NCBI GenBank assembly: GCA_001466705.2
Contig: LATX02000184.1
Coordinates: 558,001-622,000 of the forward strand
Direction: 5' to 3'
From: Moniliophthora roreri
Taxonomy: Eukaryota; Basidiomycota; Agaricomycetes; Agaricales; Marasmiaceae
Length of the DNA stretch: 64,000 nt
Part shown: positions 1-11,753 of the stretch, piece after piece
Layout: each line of letters opens with the position of its first letter
How positions within the stretch are numbered: the stretch's first letter is position 1
The notes under the pieces: model-generated
Databases searched by the model: none
Told to the model about the DNA's origin: nothing
What the model saw: the letters and a program-made list of their open reading frames with translations, nothing else
Program-made: the position numbers and the translations under genes

Positions 1-1
1 A

Positions 2-739
2 TCACTTTAACGAAAGCTGCATTGCGTATGCGTCCTCTCCGTCGGCATCTAGAGGATCCCATTGAAGCCATCTTGTTAAAGTAGATACAAGTAGCACTCA
101 CAATATCCCTTCTCTATATCCTTCACTGTGAATCCCAGCGTATCCCTGTACAGGCCTAACGCAGCACGGTTGGATTTTCGGACATGTAACGAGACATATG
201 CAGCGCGATATACTGTCGCCATGGATTCCTCTGAAAACGGCGTGAGCCCAAAAACACCCAATAAATGTTCCTGGATACGCATACGGGATTGGACCATGAG
301 CTTTTTAGCCAACCCGAGCCTTCTATACGACCTTAGAACAGATATTGAAGTGACATGTCCGTGGATTTCCTCTCCTTCAGGTATATCTTCTTCCCTTTTG
401 ACAATGAAAGTGTCAGCAACAAATAAAAGAAGGGGAAAAAAAAAACAAGCAACGCACATTTTCGCCAAAATGTACCCAATAATTCTTCCCTCGTCTTCAG
501 CAACATACGACAGCGTAGGCCATGTCAATAAATGGTATAAATCTGAGCAGTGAGCCAAAAGGTCTTCAATTAGATCGAGGAGAGGCACAGGTTGTGCATA
601 CAGTACTTCATGGTGTAATTTTCTGGTAGATTATGTAGATTGCAGGCTTGCATGCCCATGAGATCTTCTACCTGTAAAACATCTGAATAAACGTGTCATA
701 AAATCTGTCGTTACTCACTCTAGCTTGTCGAATGTTCAT
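2..739 (-). CDS. naa10: N-terminal acetyltransferase A catalytic subunit (Naa10/Ard1)
   Basis: Catalytic subunit of NatA, the ribosome-associated complex that acetylates the N-termini of nascent proteins after methionine removal. The spliced protein starts [15 protein letters not shown] and continues [19 protein letters not shown], the family's opening. The acetyl-CoA loop RSYRRLGLA (RxxGxA) and the segment [17 protein letters not shown] follow, all in one GNAT fold. Five exons are needed. The intron between AKM and EEDIPEGEE starts gtgcgttg, and a further one splits LMVQSQ from ESMATVY. The last exon supplies [17 protein letters not shown] and stops only 2 bases from the window edge, so the CDS is complete. 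It lacks the long acidic tail of some Naa10 proteins. The family call is firm; exon edges were set by eye. Confidence 0.93.
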
Positions 740-884
740 GGTGGAAGGGAGAGAACACGAGGTCAGACTCAATGAACGTCATCTTTCCCGACTGTTTAGT
801 ACCGTTTAGTCCCCAGTCCAAGCTGACCAGGAATTGGATTACTCGTGTATCTATCTATACTGCGAATTATCGTAATGAATTACT

Positions 885-2638
885 CTAATGTACTACAATG
901 TCGCCCAACTCTCCAACTATCCTACGCTTTGGACGTCCATCTTTGCGCCGACCCACGATCTCGACTTCCATCTTCCTCGTTTTCTCCAATTCCAACTTTT
1001 GATTTAGCTTATCGTTAAGAAAAGACAGAGAGAGCTGCTCTATGATCTCCATGATCTTCACGGGACCCTTCCTTTGGATTAGCGGTAACACAGGGAAGTC
1101 AGAAAAATCAGGATGTTTGGAGCGAACTGCAGAGTATCGTCAGATGAGAGTAACACAAAGCATTGATGGACACCCACCAAGTGTTAATAACTTGGACTCG
1201 GATCCCCATTTCTGCACGACTCCTTCCAACCGAGTAAAATGATCTTTCCATAGGGTAAAGCTCTCCGAGTTGATCACCAGCATCTTCGGGAGAGAAAATT
1301 CAGGTCCACTTGAAGACGACTTTGAAAACAGTGGAGCTGGATCGGCCTTAATGCCTGAAGAGGACAGAGGCACCGGCCCAGGTAAGGGTAAAGGCTCGAG
1401 CCATGGGTCGTAGATCAGAGCGTGGGTTATCGGGATGCGAAGGAAACCTTCAGGGGGATTTGAGGAGAGTATCGAGTACTGAAGTAGGTCAGTATAAGGA
1501 GCCTCAGAGATGAGTTCAGAACGTACCGTGGTGCAGCCTCCAAAAGAATGCCCTGCTAAACATACATCGTCGAGACGTACCGGGAGTTCAGCGTCTCCGT
1601 TGTCTGTCCAAGAATCAGCCTTGAAGCCGCTATCACCCTCTACCTTAAGCCTTGGGTCCGCTTGCTTCCGGACAAATCTTGAAAAGTAATCGAATGCAGT
1701 ATAGATCTCGTAGTGACGGATGACCAGCTGATCTCGTCGTAGAGGCATCAGAGCATCCTTGTCATCTTCACCGTACCTGATAGTGACTTCCTGAGTAAAC
1801 TGATACAAAGAGTATAAACATTCGAAACTCACGTTGCGTCGCTTTCACGGATATATAAGATAGGCCGCGTGCTGCATTTTCCTTCTGAATCCCATGAACG
1901 AGTTACACAAGATGTTGCTGTCCCATCTCGATGTTCAATGGCAAGGACGACTCTTCCTGATGATGCGAGACGGGTGCATATCTGACTATACATCCAGAAG
2001 AAACGTCAGTTACCCGTTAACCAATGAAATCATATTTACGTGCCTGTACGCAGTATGACTTCCCCCGAGTCCATGAGAAAAGATAACCAACGGCCATTGC
2101 TTCTGGGGAGTTGGGGCTTTATTAGGATTGAGAAGCGGTGCATTCAAATAGGCAGGAATCTTGGAGAAACTTCAGCGAAAGATCCGGCACACGACCGAAA
2201 GTGCATGCCTTGACGAAGCGGCCGTAGAGATAGACGATTGGTAGGAGGATGCTCCATGCTATCCATGTGCTGGCACCTATGATCGGGGTCAACAATTAAA
2301 CAGTTGTGGCATGAAAGACTGCTCATCCGACCTGAAAACCGAACATATCCTTCTAGGGCTGTTCTCAAGGGCCTGGATGACGAAACATATCAGGATCGCG
2401 GCGAATAGAATGATAGCGATCCGACACACCTGGTCACCCAATGCAATCCTTTGACAAAGGATTTTGATTGTATATCAGCCTCGGCGGGGTAATAGGCCGT
2501 GAAAGCGACCTCCTCTAAAGAGAGTCCTCGTCTTTCATTATCTTGAAATTGGACAGATCCACTGGTAATGGGGGTTGGAATCCGGGCTGTAAAGGTCGTA
2601 GAACCGACGGGGAGACCTTTGGGCTCGTCGAGGAACAT
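885..2638 (-). CDS. PAF-acetylhydrolase-like esterase (alpha/beta hydrolase)
   Basis: Resembles the plasma/isoform II platelet-activating factor acetylhydrolase family, serine esterases that cleave short or oxidised acyl chains from phospholipids. The N-terminal exon has the family-like strand SLEEVAFTAYYPAE. The nucleophile elbow is GHSFGG near 1550. An Asp candidate sits in ALIYDPWLEPLP, and the His candidate is in SKHPDFSDFP after an intron that starts gtgggtg. The C-terminus is strongly basic (MEVEIVGRRKDGRPKRR). The ATG at 2638 is the only good start in the first exon. I see no obvious signal peptide, so an intracellular type is likely. The substrate is unknown; a more general esterase cannot be excluded. 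Confidence 0.75.
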
Positions 2639-2962
2639 GGTAGAAAGATGTAAAAATGAAAAAATGAAAAAATAAAGAATTCAAGTAGGCAATCATGACA
2701 TTCACGCAACGAGGTGCTGCAAGTGGCAGTACATGTGCTGGGCGACTCGGGCAGCTGATACTCCGAATATTCAACACAAGTAAATCATTCGCATTCATTC
2801 AATAGGTTATACAATCGCAGAAATATGTACATCCGAATCTAGGAGGCAAATGCTTTGAGAGTGAAACTACACAACGATTCAAATTCTTCTTCAGGTATGT
2901 TCCCGAGAGAAGGAATTACCATCCTGCAAGCTCATCTTGTCAAAGAGAGCCCGATAATCACT
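2639..2962. other. Intergenic spacer, PAF-AH-like promoter and AAA gene 3' end
   Basis: It lies between two minus-strand genes. It holds an A/T-rich stretch just upstream of the 2638 start (repeated aaaaatgaa-type words around 2650-2680). I see no recognisable gene or RNA. Confidence 0.5.
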
Positions 2963-5251
2963 TTATGGATGAGCAGACGCATTCCGAAGTTCCATGTCCA
3001 TCTGTTCGAACAACATACGATAGTCATCTTGTCGAGGGGTCCGAACACCTGAAGAAGACTGGAGGAATTGGCTTCCGGGACGGGCCATTGCATCGGTAGA
3101 GCGCGTAAAGAACCTTCCAGGTACTTGCAACGACTCTGAGTCGCTCATCGAATCTTCCATGGTTCTAACGTAGGTACTCATGGATTCGGAAGATACGGCG
3201 GATTGAGGAACGGAACTGGAGAACGCTAAAATTGCGCCCCCCCCTCCGGATCCTGTGGGGCCCACAAACCATCTTCCCGGTACCCTCGGAAGTTCTGGTC
3301 CGCTAGCTAAGCTTTCAAAGGCTTTACGAGGGTCCCGATCTGGAGGTGGACTCGGGTGAGAAATAGCCTGAGAGCTTGCGACAGGAAGGGGACGCCCGAC
3401 GCCATGTCGCCTAATTGAGTTGGGTTTGTCAAGCTGCTTTCTCAGTTTAGTGATCTGGTCGAGGATTACACTCCTAAAAGTTGGCTTATCGTCTTCCTCA
3501 ATGCCGGCAAGAATCACAAGAGCGGAAACGCTATCGAGGCGAAACCGTGAATGTCAGGAATGGAGTAACATACATATCAAAATGACGCACAAGGCCTCTT
3601 TCAGGTAAGCAAAGCTGAACTTCGAGGTGGCATCGGCTATTTCGCCCACTAATGGGTCAGGAAAATCCACGGTATTCTTGTTGCGGAGTTTGTTCTGCCA
3701 ATACTGAGCATACAGGACTCGCTCATCTCGGTCTGGATCGTCAAAGAGGCTGACAAAGTCTCAACAAGGAATGTCAAGAAAGGTTAAGCTACTTACTATT
3801 TGCGGTCAAACCGGCTTGGGCGTGTGCTGATACCGGGATCGAGCCGCTCGAAGTGGTTAGTCGTACCGATAACGAGCAAACCGTCATTGCCCACCAGACC
3901 GTCAAGCTGGTTCAAGAAGAACGACCGATTCCGATCATTGATCAGACTGTCGAGGTCCTCCAGGATAATGACACAAGGTGAGAGTTGGCGAGCTTTATCG
4001 AAAACCAGTGTCATCGCGTATTCTTCCCCAGCGAAACCTGATCTTGTTATGACGGTATCCTCTGACTGAGAGTGATCTTACATACTTTGGAAGGACTTTA
4101 CGTAGAGAGGGGCGTATCCTTTACTGTCACACCATTTCATGATGACTTTCAGGCTTATTGTCTTCCCATTACCTACCGAGACGATGATCAGCACAAATGT
4201 AACCCCTAATTTCCACTGGAAAGTATACCTGGTGGACCGTACATGATCAACCCACGCTACGCGAGTGACTGTCATTGAACGGAACAGGACAACGCTGGAG
4301 GAAAGGAACCCACCTTCCAAGGTATACCCAAGTCCTTGTAAAGTTCTTCGGAATTGTAGAAGCCGTAGACGTCCTTCTGTAGTGCTTTCTTGAACTCATC
4401 CTTGAGGATGACATCTTTCCAGTCCGCCTTCTGGACCTCATACCAGAGTCCCGCATCCTTCCGCCACCAGCCCTGGTCGAATACCCATATCTCGTTGTGT
4501 AATTTGTCAGCCCAGATACCAGCACTCAGAAGCATACTGCGGGTGTTCTCCTCCGGACCTGGAATATGCCTCAGTTGATGAAGTTAGGAAGAAATGACAG
4601 CTGGCTACCATCGTGTAGAACGTAGTTTTGTTGCACCGTTCCAAATCCTGCAGGGTACTGTGGACTGGTGCATCAATATGCAGCCTCACTCCATAAGCAA
4701 ATAGTGCACTCACCTCGACCGTGTAGAGAATAAATTCAAAAGTCTTAAGGCCAATGTCAAACTCGGAATGGACAGACATGCCGCGTTAGCACTCACTTGC
4801 CATACTACTTTGAATGAACCGACAAGTACACCATCGAGGAGCATGCCTGGAATGGAAGCGGTATTTCCGAGCGAAATGAAATATAGATTGGTAACCAAGG
4901 GGGTATTCTCCAATGGGGTCACTTGGGCTGCTGGAAAGTCGAGTAGGTTCAAGCGGAAATCGTTGAATGCCACCAGAGAGTGATCAGGATACTCTTTGCG
5001 TAGCAGCTCGTATCTGCAGTGTAGTGTTAGAATCGTGTCCCAAGCATTACCGGACTTCACGCATACCCCTGCAGAGGTGAGTTCGGAATCCTTGCGGATG
5101 CTGTACATATGTGAGCACGTATTATGGAAGATAGGATATGGTGCATACAATGCTTCAACCACCCCTCATAAAATCCTTCCTGAGATACCTTGTTCTCCTT
5201 ATCTATCCAGACATTCACGAAGGAATCCTCAGCACGAGATTTGGGTGACAT
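2963..5251 (-). CDS. BCS1-like AAA ATPase
   Basis: AAA-family P-loop ATPase of a group common in mushroom-forming fungi and related to the Bcs1/AAA branch. The N-terminal half is a family-specific domain (EYPDHSLVAFNDF, IWVFDQGWWRKD, GFYNSEELYKDLGIPWK). It is followed by Walker A YGPPGNGKT, which an intron splits after the second glycine (4180-4235). Walker B is CVIILEDLDSLI, then the sensor region GLLVIGTTNHFERLD and arginine-rich STRPSRFDRKY. The C-terminal third is low-complexity and carries two similar short motifs, VPGRWF and VPGRFF, about 90 residues apart. There is no evident transmembrane segment or mitochondrial presequence at the chosen ATG (MSPKSRAEDSFVN), so a Bcs1 role in complex III is not implied. 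Its function is unknown. Confidence 0.8.
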
Positions 5252-5483
5252 GATGGTTCAGAACAAAGGGTACGTGGCCTGCTGCAGGTCTATCTAGCGA
5301 GCTTGCGAGTGATTGAGTCTGCCTAGGGGAGACTATGCTGCGGGTCTCGAGTTGTTGATACAAGTTGTAGACTCCAAATGAGTTTCCTCTGATGAATGTG
5401 TACAAAGTTCAGACTGTTGTCAGGGCAGTCATGAAGGAGCGGTATGTAGCGCGGTCGTGCGAATTTGTAACTCGACGTCCTTG
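5252..5483. promoter_or_regulatory. Divergent promoter region between AAA ATPase and cft2
   Basis: A 232-bp spacer separates two start codons pointing away from each other, so it must hold both promoters. I see no convincing TATA box or operator. Confidence 0.5.
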
Positions 5484-8400
5484 ATGATTACTTTCACTCC
5501 GCTCTCCGGTGCAGCTCGGGTTTCCCGTACGACTCCCCTTTGCTATCTACTTCAAGTTGATGACGTTCGGATACTTCTTGACTGTGGCTCGCCCGACTGG
5601 AATCCTGAGGGCTCAATAACAAGAACCGAGGGAGCGGAGGAACCAACATATCCATGGGACGAATACTGTCGGAACTTGCAAGAGTGAACATAGTTTTCTG
5701 GTATATACGCGTCAATGTAGGCTAAATGAAAAATATAGATGCGCCCCCACCGTGGATTTGGTCCTTCTGTCGCATGGAGATCTCGCACATTCAGGCCTAT
5801 ATGCCTACGCGTATTCTCATTGGGGACTCAAAGCGCCAGCATACACGTCTTTACCTGTTCAAGCAATGGCAAGAATCGCTACTATGGAGGAAATTGAAAT
5901 GATAAGGGATGAGCAGGACGTAGGTGACGAAGGAGAGAAGGGACGAAACGGGGATGAGCATGAACAAAGGACCCCGGAAGCACAAGAGTCTTCCCCATCC
6001 TCGTCCACAAACAGGTTTATTGCAACGTCGAGAGAGGTGCAGGATGCATTTGATTCTGTGAATACACTTCGTTATTCACAACCTGCACATTTGCAAGGTG
6101 TGTCTGAAGCTCTCACTTGGATAAATTCTGGATTGAATCTCTTCGTTCCAGGAAAATGTCAGGGATTAACCATCACACCTTTCAATGCTGGTCACACCAT
6201 CGGTGGTACTATATGGAAGATTCGGTCCCCTTCTTCTGGAACCATACTATACGCTGTAAATATCAACCATATGAAGGAACGACATTTAGACGGAACCGTT
6301 CTTCTGCGAACCTCGGTCGGAGGCGTCTTCGAGCCTTTGGCGAGACCAGACCTTCTCATCACTGATGCTGAACGAGCTTCTGTCATCTCCAGTCGACGAA
6401 AAGATCGCGATGCTGCATTCATCGGTGTGTTTTATTCCAGTTCCACTCGATATCCTTTACTTATTTCATCATAGATACCGTAACAACTACATTATCTTCG
6501 AGGTCGTCTCTCTTGCTGCCCTGCGACTCGAGTACACGTATATTAGAACTACTCGTGCTTCTCGATCAGCATTGGAACTATTCTCGCTTGAGATATCCCA
6601 TATGCTTCTTGTCTCGATCTGCAACTGAGATGCTCACATTTGTGCGCAGTATGATGGAATGGCTTGGAGGAACAATCAGTAAAGAGGATGTCGGCGAGGA
6701 TGGAACCTCGAGTCGACCGGAACGGAAGCGGAGACGTGGAGACGATGAGGCAGATGAAGAGGCCCTGGGTGCATTCGCTCTACGGTTCAAGTACGCCCCC
6801 GATGTTGCTATTCCTAACTATATGGCGCTCATAGACTTCCAGGCATCTCGAGTTCTTTCCGACACCTCAAGCCCTCATTCAAAAGTACTCCTCAAAAGAC
6901 CCAAAACTCATCCTTGCTGTTCCTGCATCCCTTTCGCATGGACCTTCTCGGCAGCTGTTTTGTGACTTTGCAGCAATTCCGGACAATGTCATACTGCTTA
7001 CAGAGAGATGTGAAGAAGGCACGTTGGGACGGATCCTCTTCGACATGTGGAATGAAAGGCAGAGAACGGAGACGAAATGGGACAACGGAAAAATTGGTAG
7101 CAACGTCATGATGGACGCAACCATAAAACTAAAGGTATTCAAGAAATGTTGGAGGTCCGGCCACTTGAAGCTCATTGTCCTCCCAGATGAATGCCAAAGT
7201 TCCACTTCAAGGTGCGGAATTGGAAGCTCACCTTCAAAAAGAACGTGCCGCTCGAGAAAAAGAGCAGGCTGCACAGGCAGCCTTGGCACGTAATCAAAGA
7301 ATGCTAGAAGCAGACGAGGATGATAGCGACTCAGACACTGATGACGACGAGGATGAAGAAGAAGTAAGACAAGCATTGGGTGGAGACGACATGGATATTG
7401 ACGGACAACACCGGAAAGGCGACAAAGATCGAGCAGACTGGAATATGGACGACGAGGGCATCACAAAGCAGCTTCTGTCATACGATATCTACCTGAAAGG
7501 GAATGTCTCGAAGGCGACGTCTTTCTTCAAGACGGTAGATGGGCAAGCACCACGATTTAGGATGTTTCCATATGTCGAGAAGAAGAGGCGAGTGGATGAT
7601 TATGGAGAGACCATAGATGTTGGCATGTGGCTGCGAAAAAGTAAAATCTTGGAGGAAGAGGCGGAAAGTGATGATATCAAAGACTATCGTCGAAGGCAGG
7701 CGGAGGAGGAGCTGAAGGTAACTGCAGCCTTCACTTTACGATTCACTTTCTTACCGTTACATTCTTGACAGAGACAAGCATTGGAATCTCCCTCAAAGTT
7801 TGTATCTTCCGAGGTTGAGGTGCAGATGGCCTGTCGATTATTATTCGTTGACATGGAAGGGCTTTCTGATGGTCGTGCTATTAAAACCATTATTCCCCAA
7901 ATCGGTCCTCGAAAGATGGCATGTCGTCTCTTAGTACTAATCGAAGACCTGCTCACCCTGCTCCTTAGATTGTTGTGCACGCCTCAGAAGGCTCGACGAA
8001 CGCTTTGATAGAAAGTTGTGCCAACATTCGTGCTATGACCAAAGAGATCTATGCCCCGACACTTGGAGAAAGCATCCAAATAGGTCAACAAATCAGCAAC
8101 TTCTCGATATCAATCAGTGATGAGCTGCTACAAAGCCTCAAGATGTCAAGGGTGTGTTATTTGATCTCTCGTTTATTCTTTCTTGGTTTGACATATCCGG
8201 TAGTTCGAAGACAACGAAGTTGGTTTCGTCACTGGTCGTGTTGTTGCACACGCCAGCTCTATCGTCCCCATACTAGAGCCCGTGTCTGTTTTGTCTGGTC
8301 GCAAAAGTGCTGATGAAGCTGAGCAAGCGCAGCCAAGGCTCCTTGTCCTTGGTTCTCGACCTGCTGCTACACTTCCCAGCTCCACAATGATCGGAGAGCT

Positions 8401-8632
8401 GAAGCTAACAGCGTTAAAATCCCGTCTGACTGCGATCGGCATTCATGCGGAACTAGCAGGCGAAGGTGTGCTGATATGTGGTGCAACGACCGGCCCGGAC
8501 TCCACCTTGGAAAACACAGTTGCAGTCCGCAAGACTGGCGTGGGTCGTGTGGAGTTGGAGGGCAACGTGTCGGACGTATATTATGCTGTACGGAAGGAGA
8601 TATATAACTTGCATGCTCTTGTTGCTGCTTGA
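5484..8632 (+). CDS. cft2: Cleavage and polyadenylation factor subunit Cft2/CPSF100
   Basis: Subunit of the nuclear mRNA 3'-end cleavage complex and non-catalytic partner of the CPSF73 nuclease. The start MITFTPLSGAARVSRTTPLC and the lactamase strand ILLDCGSPDW are typical. Where CPSF73 has the metal-binding HxHxDH, this protein has LSHGDLAHSG, which marks the inactive CPSF100 paralogue. The beta-CASP part contains VLIPCDSSTRILELL. An acidic insert follows (DDSDSDTDDDEDEEE, 7310-7370), then the conserved C-terminal domain ending IYNLHALVAA. The ATG at 5484 begins the conserved N-terminus; the upstream GTG in the same frame is not used. Several introns interrupt the gene. It converges on glutaminyl-tRNA synthetase with about 95 bp between stops. 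Confidence 0.93.
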
Positions 8633-8726
8633 GCCCCCTCACATTGTACTTTACGCTATGTATTGTGTTACGATACTTGTTATATCATACATCTAGTCGC
8701 GTCGAGTCCACAAAATAGTGAAATGA

Positions 8727-11488
8727 TTAGACTGATTTCCCAGAATCTTCCTTCAGCGACACAATACGGTTAAGAACTATATGGTCTCCTTGTTCCCTTG
8801 CAGCTTCCTTAGCTCCGTCGCTCATGCATGCAATTCGTGCATCCTTGTCCAGGGCAAAGTAGGCAACACGAAGGGCCTGGAAGCGGACACATTCGTTTCC
8901 GACCAACTGTTCAGCCGAGGGCTGTGGAGTACCTGAAGGTACTTCCGTAGAAGAAGCATTTGTCCTCTCGATGCTCTCTTTACGGGCCTGAGTGATGCTT
9001 CGTTTGGCCAGCGGGTAGAAACCAGCTTCAATCATTGCACCTCTAACCACTTCCAAACTGTTCGGGTCAATATCAGATCGGAAGTCACCGGAGGGCTTAT
9101 CCGATTTGAATAGCGGATGAAAGAATCTGGTTTCGTCGACGCGAACTGGACTGCCCGAAGGCGCGTGCTCTGCAACCCACTGAATGAATGCCTTGGGCTT
9201 CTTGGAAGGTCCTTCGTTCTCCAAACGACAGAGTAGTTCGACAACGCCTCCGGTGGTGGGATCAGTCTTAAATGAAGTGCAAGTAATTGGGTGAGGTGCT
9301 TGGAAAAGGCCCACCGTCTTTCCAGGCGCGAGGCGGAAGTAGTCTTTGGAGTCCTCCAAGCGGAAATCATCTGCCTCAATATATATTGTACGAGTGAAGG
9401 GGATAGTCGTAGTTCCGAGTTCGGGAACTTTAGGATGTAAAGGTTTCGACACAAACTCAACGTACTCTTCTGGAAGATTTTCGATCGTGACTTTGAGCGG
9501 CCGCAAAACCATGAGAAGTCGCGGTACAGTGTTCTCGAGATACTGTCTGACGGATTGTTCGAAACGTGGCGCCTCGATAGTGGTCGTGGATGTGGATACA
9601 CCCAGCGTGCTGACGAAGTTGAGGATCGCACCAGGAGGTATTCCACGCCGCCTTAAAGCAATGAGGGTATAGAGACGGGGATCATCCCAGCCACTGACGA
9701 AGCCTTCGTCGACAAGAGCAAGGATTTTACGCTTCGACATGACGGTGCCCTCAAGGTTGAGACGGCCGTACTCTGATTGCCTGGGCTTGTACAACTCCAA
9801 GGCATCGCATAACCATTCATATGACACACGAGATAGAATGAACTCGGTTGTGCACAGAGAGTGTCTATAATGCACGCGGTTATTCAACTGAAAGATGGAA
9901 CGACAAAAGACATACGATATGTTTTCGAAGCTATCGCACAAACAGTGTGTGAAATCGTAAGTTGGGTAGATCTTCCACTTGTCCTTTGTACGGTGGTGGG
10001 GGGCATCAAGTATCCGATAGGCTGTCAAATCCCACATCTGCGGATTACCGTCCTCCAGGTCCTGTTTCATCCGCAGATTCACCTGTCCGGAACGATAATC
10101 GCCGTTTTTCATTCTCTCAAATTCCACTACAGACTCTTCGATTGGGCGTGTCCTGTGTACGCATGCTCTGGGCTTTTCCCGCTTCTGGCCTTCTCCTCGA
10201 TCTCCTCGATTGTACTTGATCTGTTCCTCTGTCAGAAGGTGAGCCAGACAGCACTTGCGCTAGAAGGAGGTGAAGCTTACGGGTACAATGGCATACGTAG
10301 GCCTTATCACGTTTGATAAGCTCCATTGCCAGCTCATACAGTTTGTCGAAGTAATCACTTGAATATGTGATTTTCCAAGGCTCGTAGCCTAACCAACGAA
10401 TGGTCTCCAAAATGCTCTCGAAATAGCGAGCTTCTTCCTTCTCTGGGTTGGTATCATCGTATCTGAGGTAGCATTTACCTCCATGGTGCGCTGCATATCC
10501 AAAGTTGACAAAAATTGCTTTGGAGTGACCGATATGCAGATAACCATTGGGTTCTGGAGGGAATCGAGTCCATACTTGACCTCCTGTAGCCCCGAGATGC
10601 TCATCTCTGAGTCTTGGGTGAATCTGAGGATTACCACCGGGCTTATGTAGAGCACCCAGGAATCCTTCCTCGAAGACGGACTTGGTCGGGGTGGAAGTTT
10701 CGGAGGTCGCTTTACCATCTGCGCTTTTGGCAGCCGGCTTTGGCTCCTGTAATCAAATAGCTGAAGAATGAGCAGGAAATTGAGTTATTCCTACAAACCT
10801 TTCCCTTCGGTTTGGCAGCCTCCTTGGGACCAAAAGTCTTCACGAATGCGTTCTCGACTGTATTCTTGATCTCAAGAGGGTTGGCCCAACGCAATGCAGG
10901 GACGGATTTAACACCACTGATTGTTGGACCTAGCTTTTCCCATCCTGCTACCGCGTTTGACATAATGTACTCCGATACGTGGTTTAATAGTTCTTCTGCA
11001 GTGATGCTGTAGCCTATCCCATCCAGTTGACGAAGAGCTCTAATAATGGCAATCCATGAAGTACACACCGACACCACATTCCTGGTCGAATTCACTGTCG
11101 TTTATCGTTGGATGCGATGCCACGTATTTCACAGCAGCTATAACATTTTCAAAAGGGTCAGCGCGCCCGTTACAAGACATCAAAATCAAGAAAATCTCGC
11201 ACCTGTAACCTGATCAACAGACTTGAGTTTTCCACCCAATATCCTATCCAAAACATATTTCTCCTGCTCTTCAGCGACTCCGTCTGTCCTTGCCAGCTGC
11301 CCAGCAAAAGCTGCAATCAAACCCGCAGTCTTCTCATTGGCTGCATCGTGCGAGGCCAATGAATATTTATCGATTAGATCTTTGAGCGTAGCTGCAGCTT
11401 TTGGAGACTTGGCGGCTTCAACCGCTTTTACTTGGTTGAGACCGATAGATTTGAAGAGAGGAATAAATGGATCTTCTGGTTTAGACAT
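8727..11488 (-). CDS. gln4: Glutaminyl-tRNA synthetase, cytosolic
   Basis: Class I aminoacyl-tRNA synthetase that charges tRNA-Gln. From the N-terminus it has the eukaryotic helical appended domain (start [12 protein letters not shown], with [11 protein letters not shown]). The catalytic domain follows, with the HIGH-type signature [13 protein letters not shown] near 10535 and the KMSKS equivalent as VMSKRKI near 9740. Next come [20 protein letters not shown] and the anticodon-binding beta-barrels, ending in [17 protein letters not shown]. Gln-specific features rather than Glu (KMSKS as VMSKRKI, and the conserved C-terminal barrel) support the assignment. Introns are dense in the N-terminal half, and the C-terminal 466 codons are one exon. 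The start ATG at 11488 opens the conserved domain. Confidence 0.95.
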
Positions 11489-11753
11489 GTCGAAGTGAGA
11501 GTAGAAGGAAAGGAGGTGGTGCTGGGTCAGATCAATCTCATCGAGTCAGAACTGTCGCGCCCACGCCCACGGCATATGTAGCAACACAGGCAGGCACACA
11601 ACATTCATAGGCGGGAATCTATAAAATTCCAGGGTGTAACGAATTACAGGACATGTTTGAAAGTCTCTTGTAGTGCTAAACAAATGCTGCTAATGGAACC
11701 AAGGCTTAATAAATGAAACAGTGTCACATTATGAACAGGGGGACAAAAAGTGA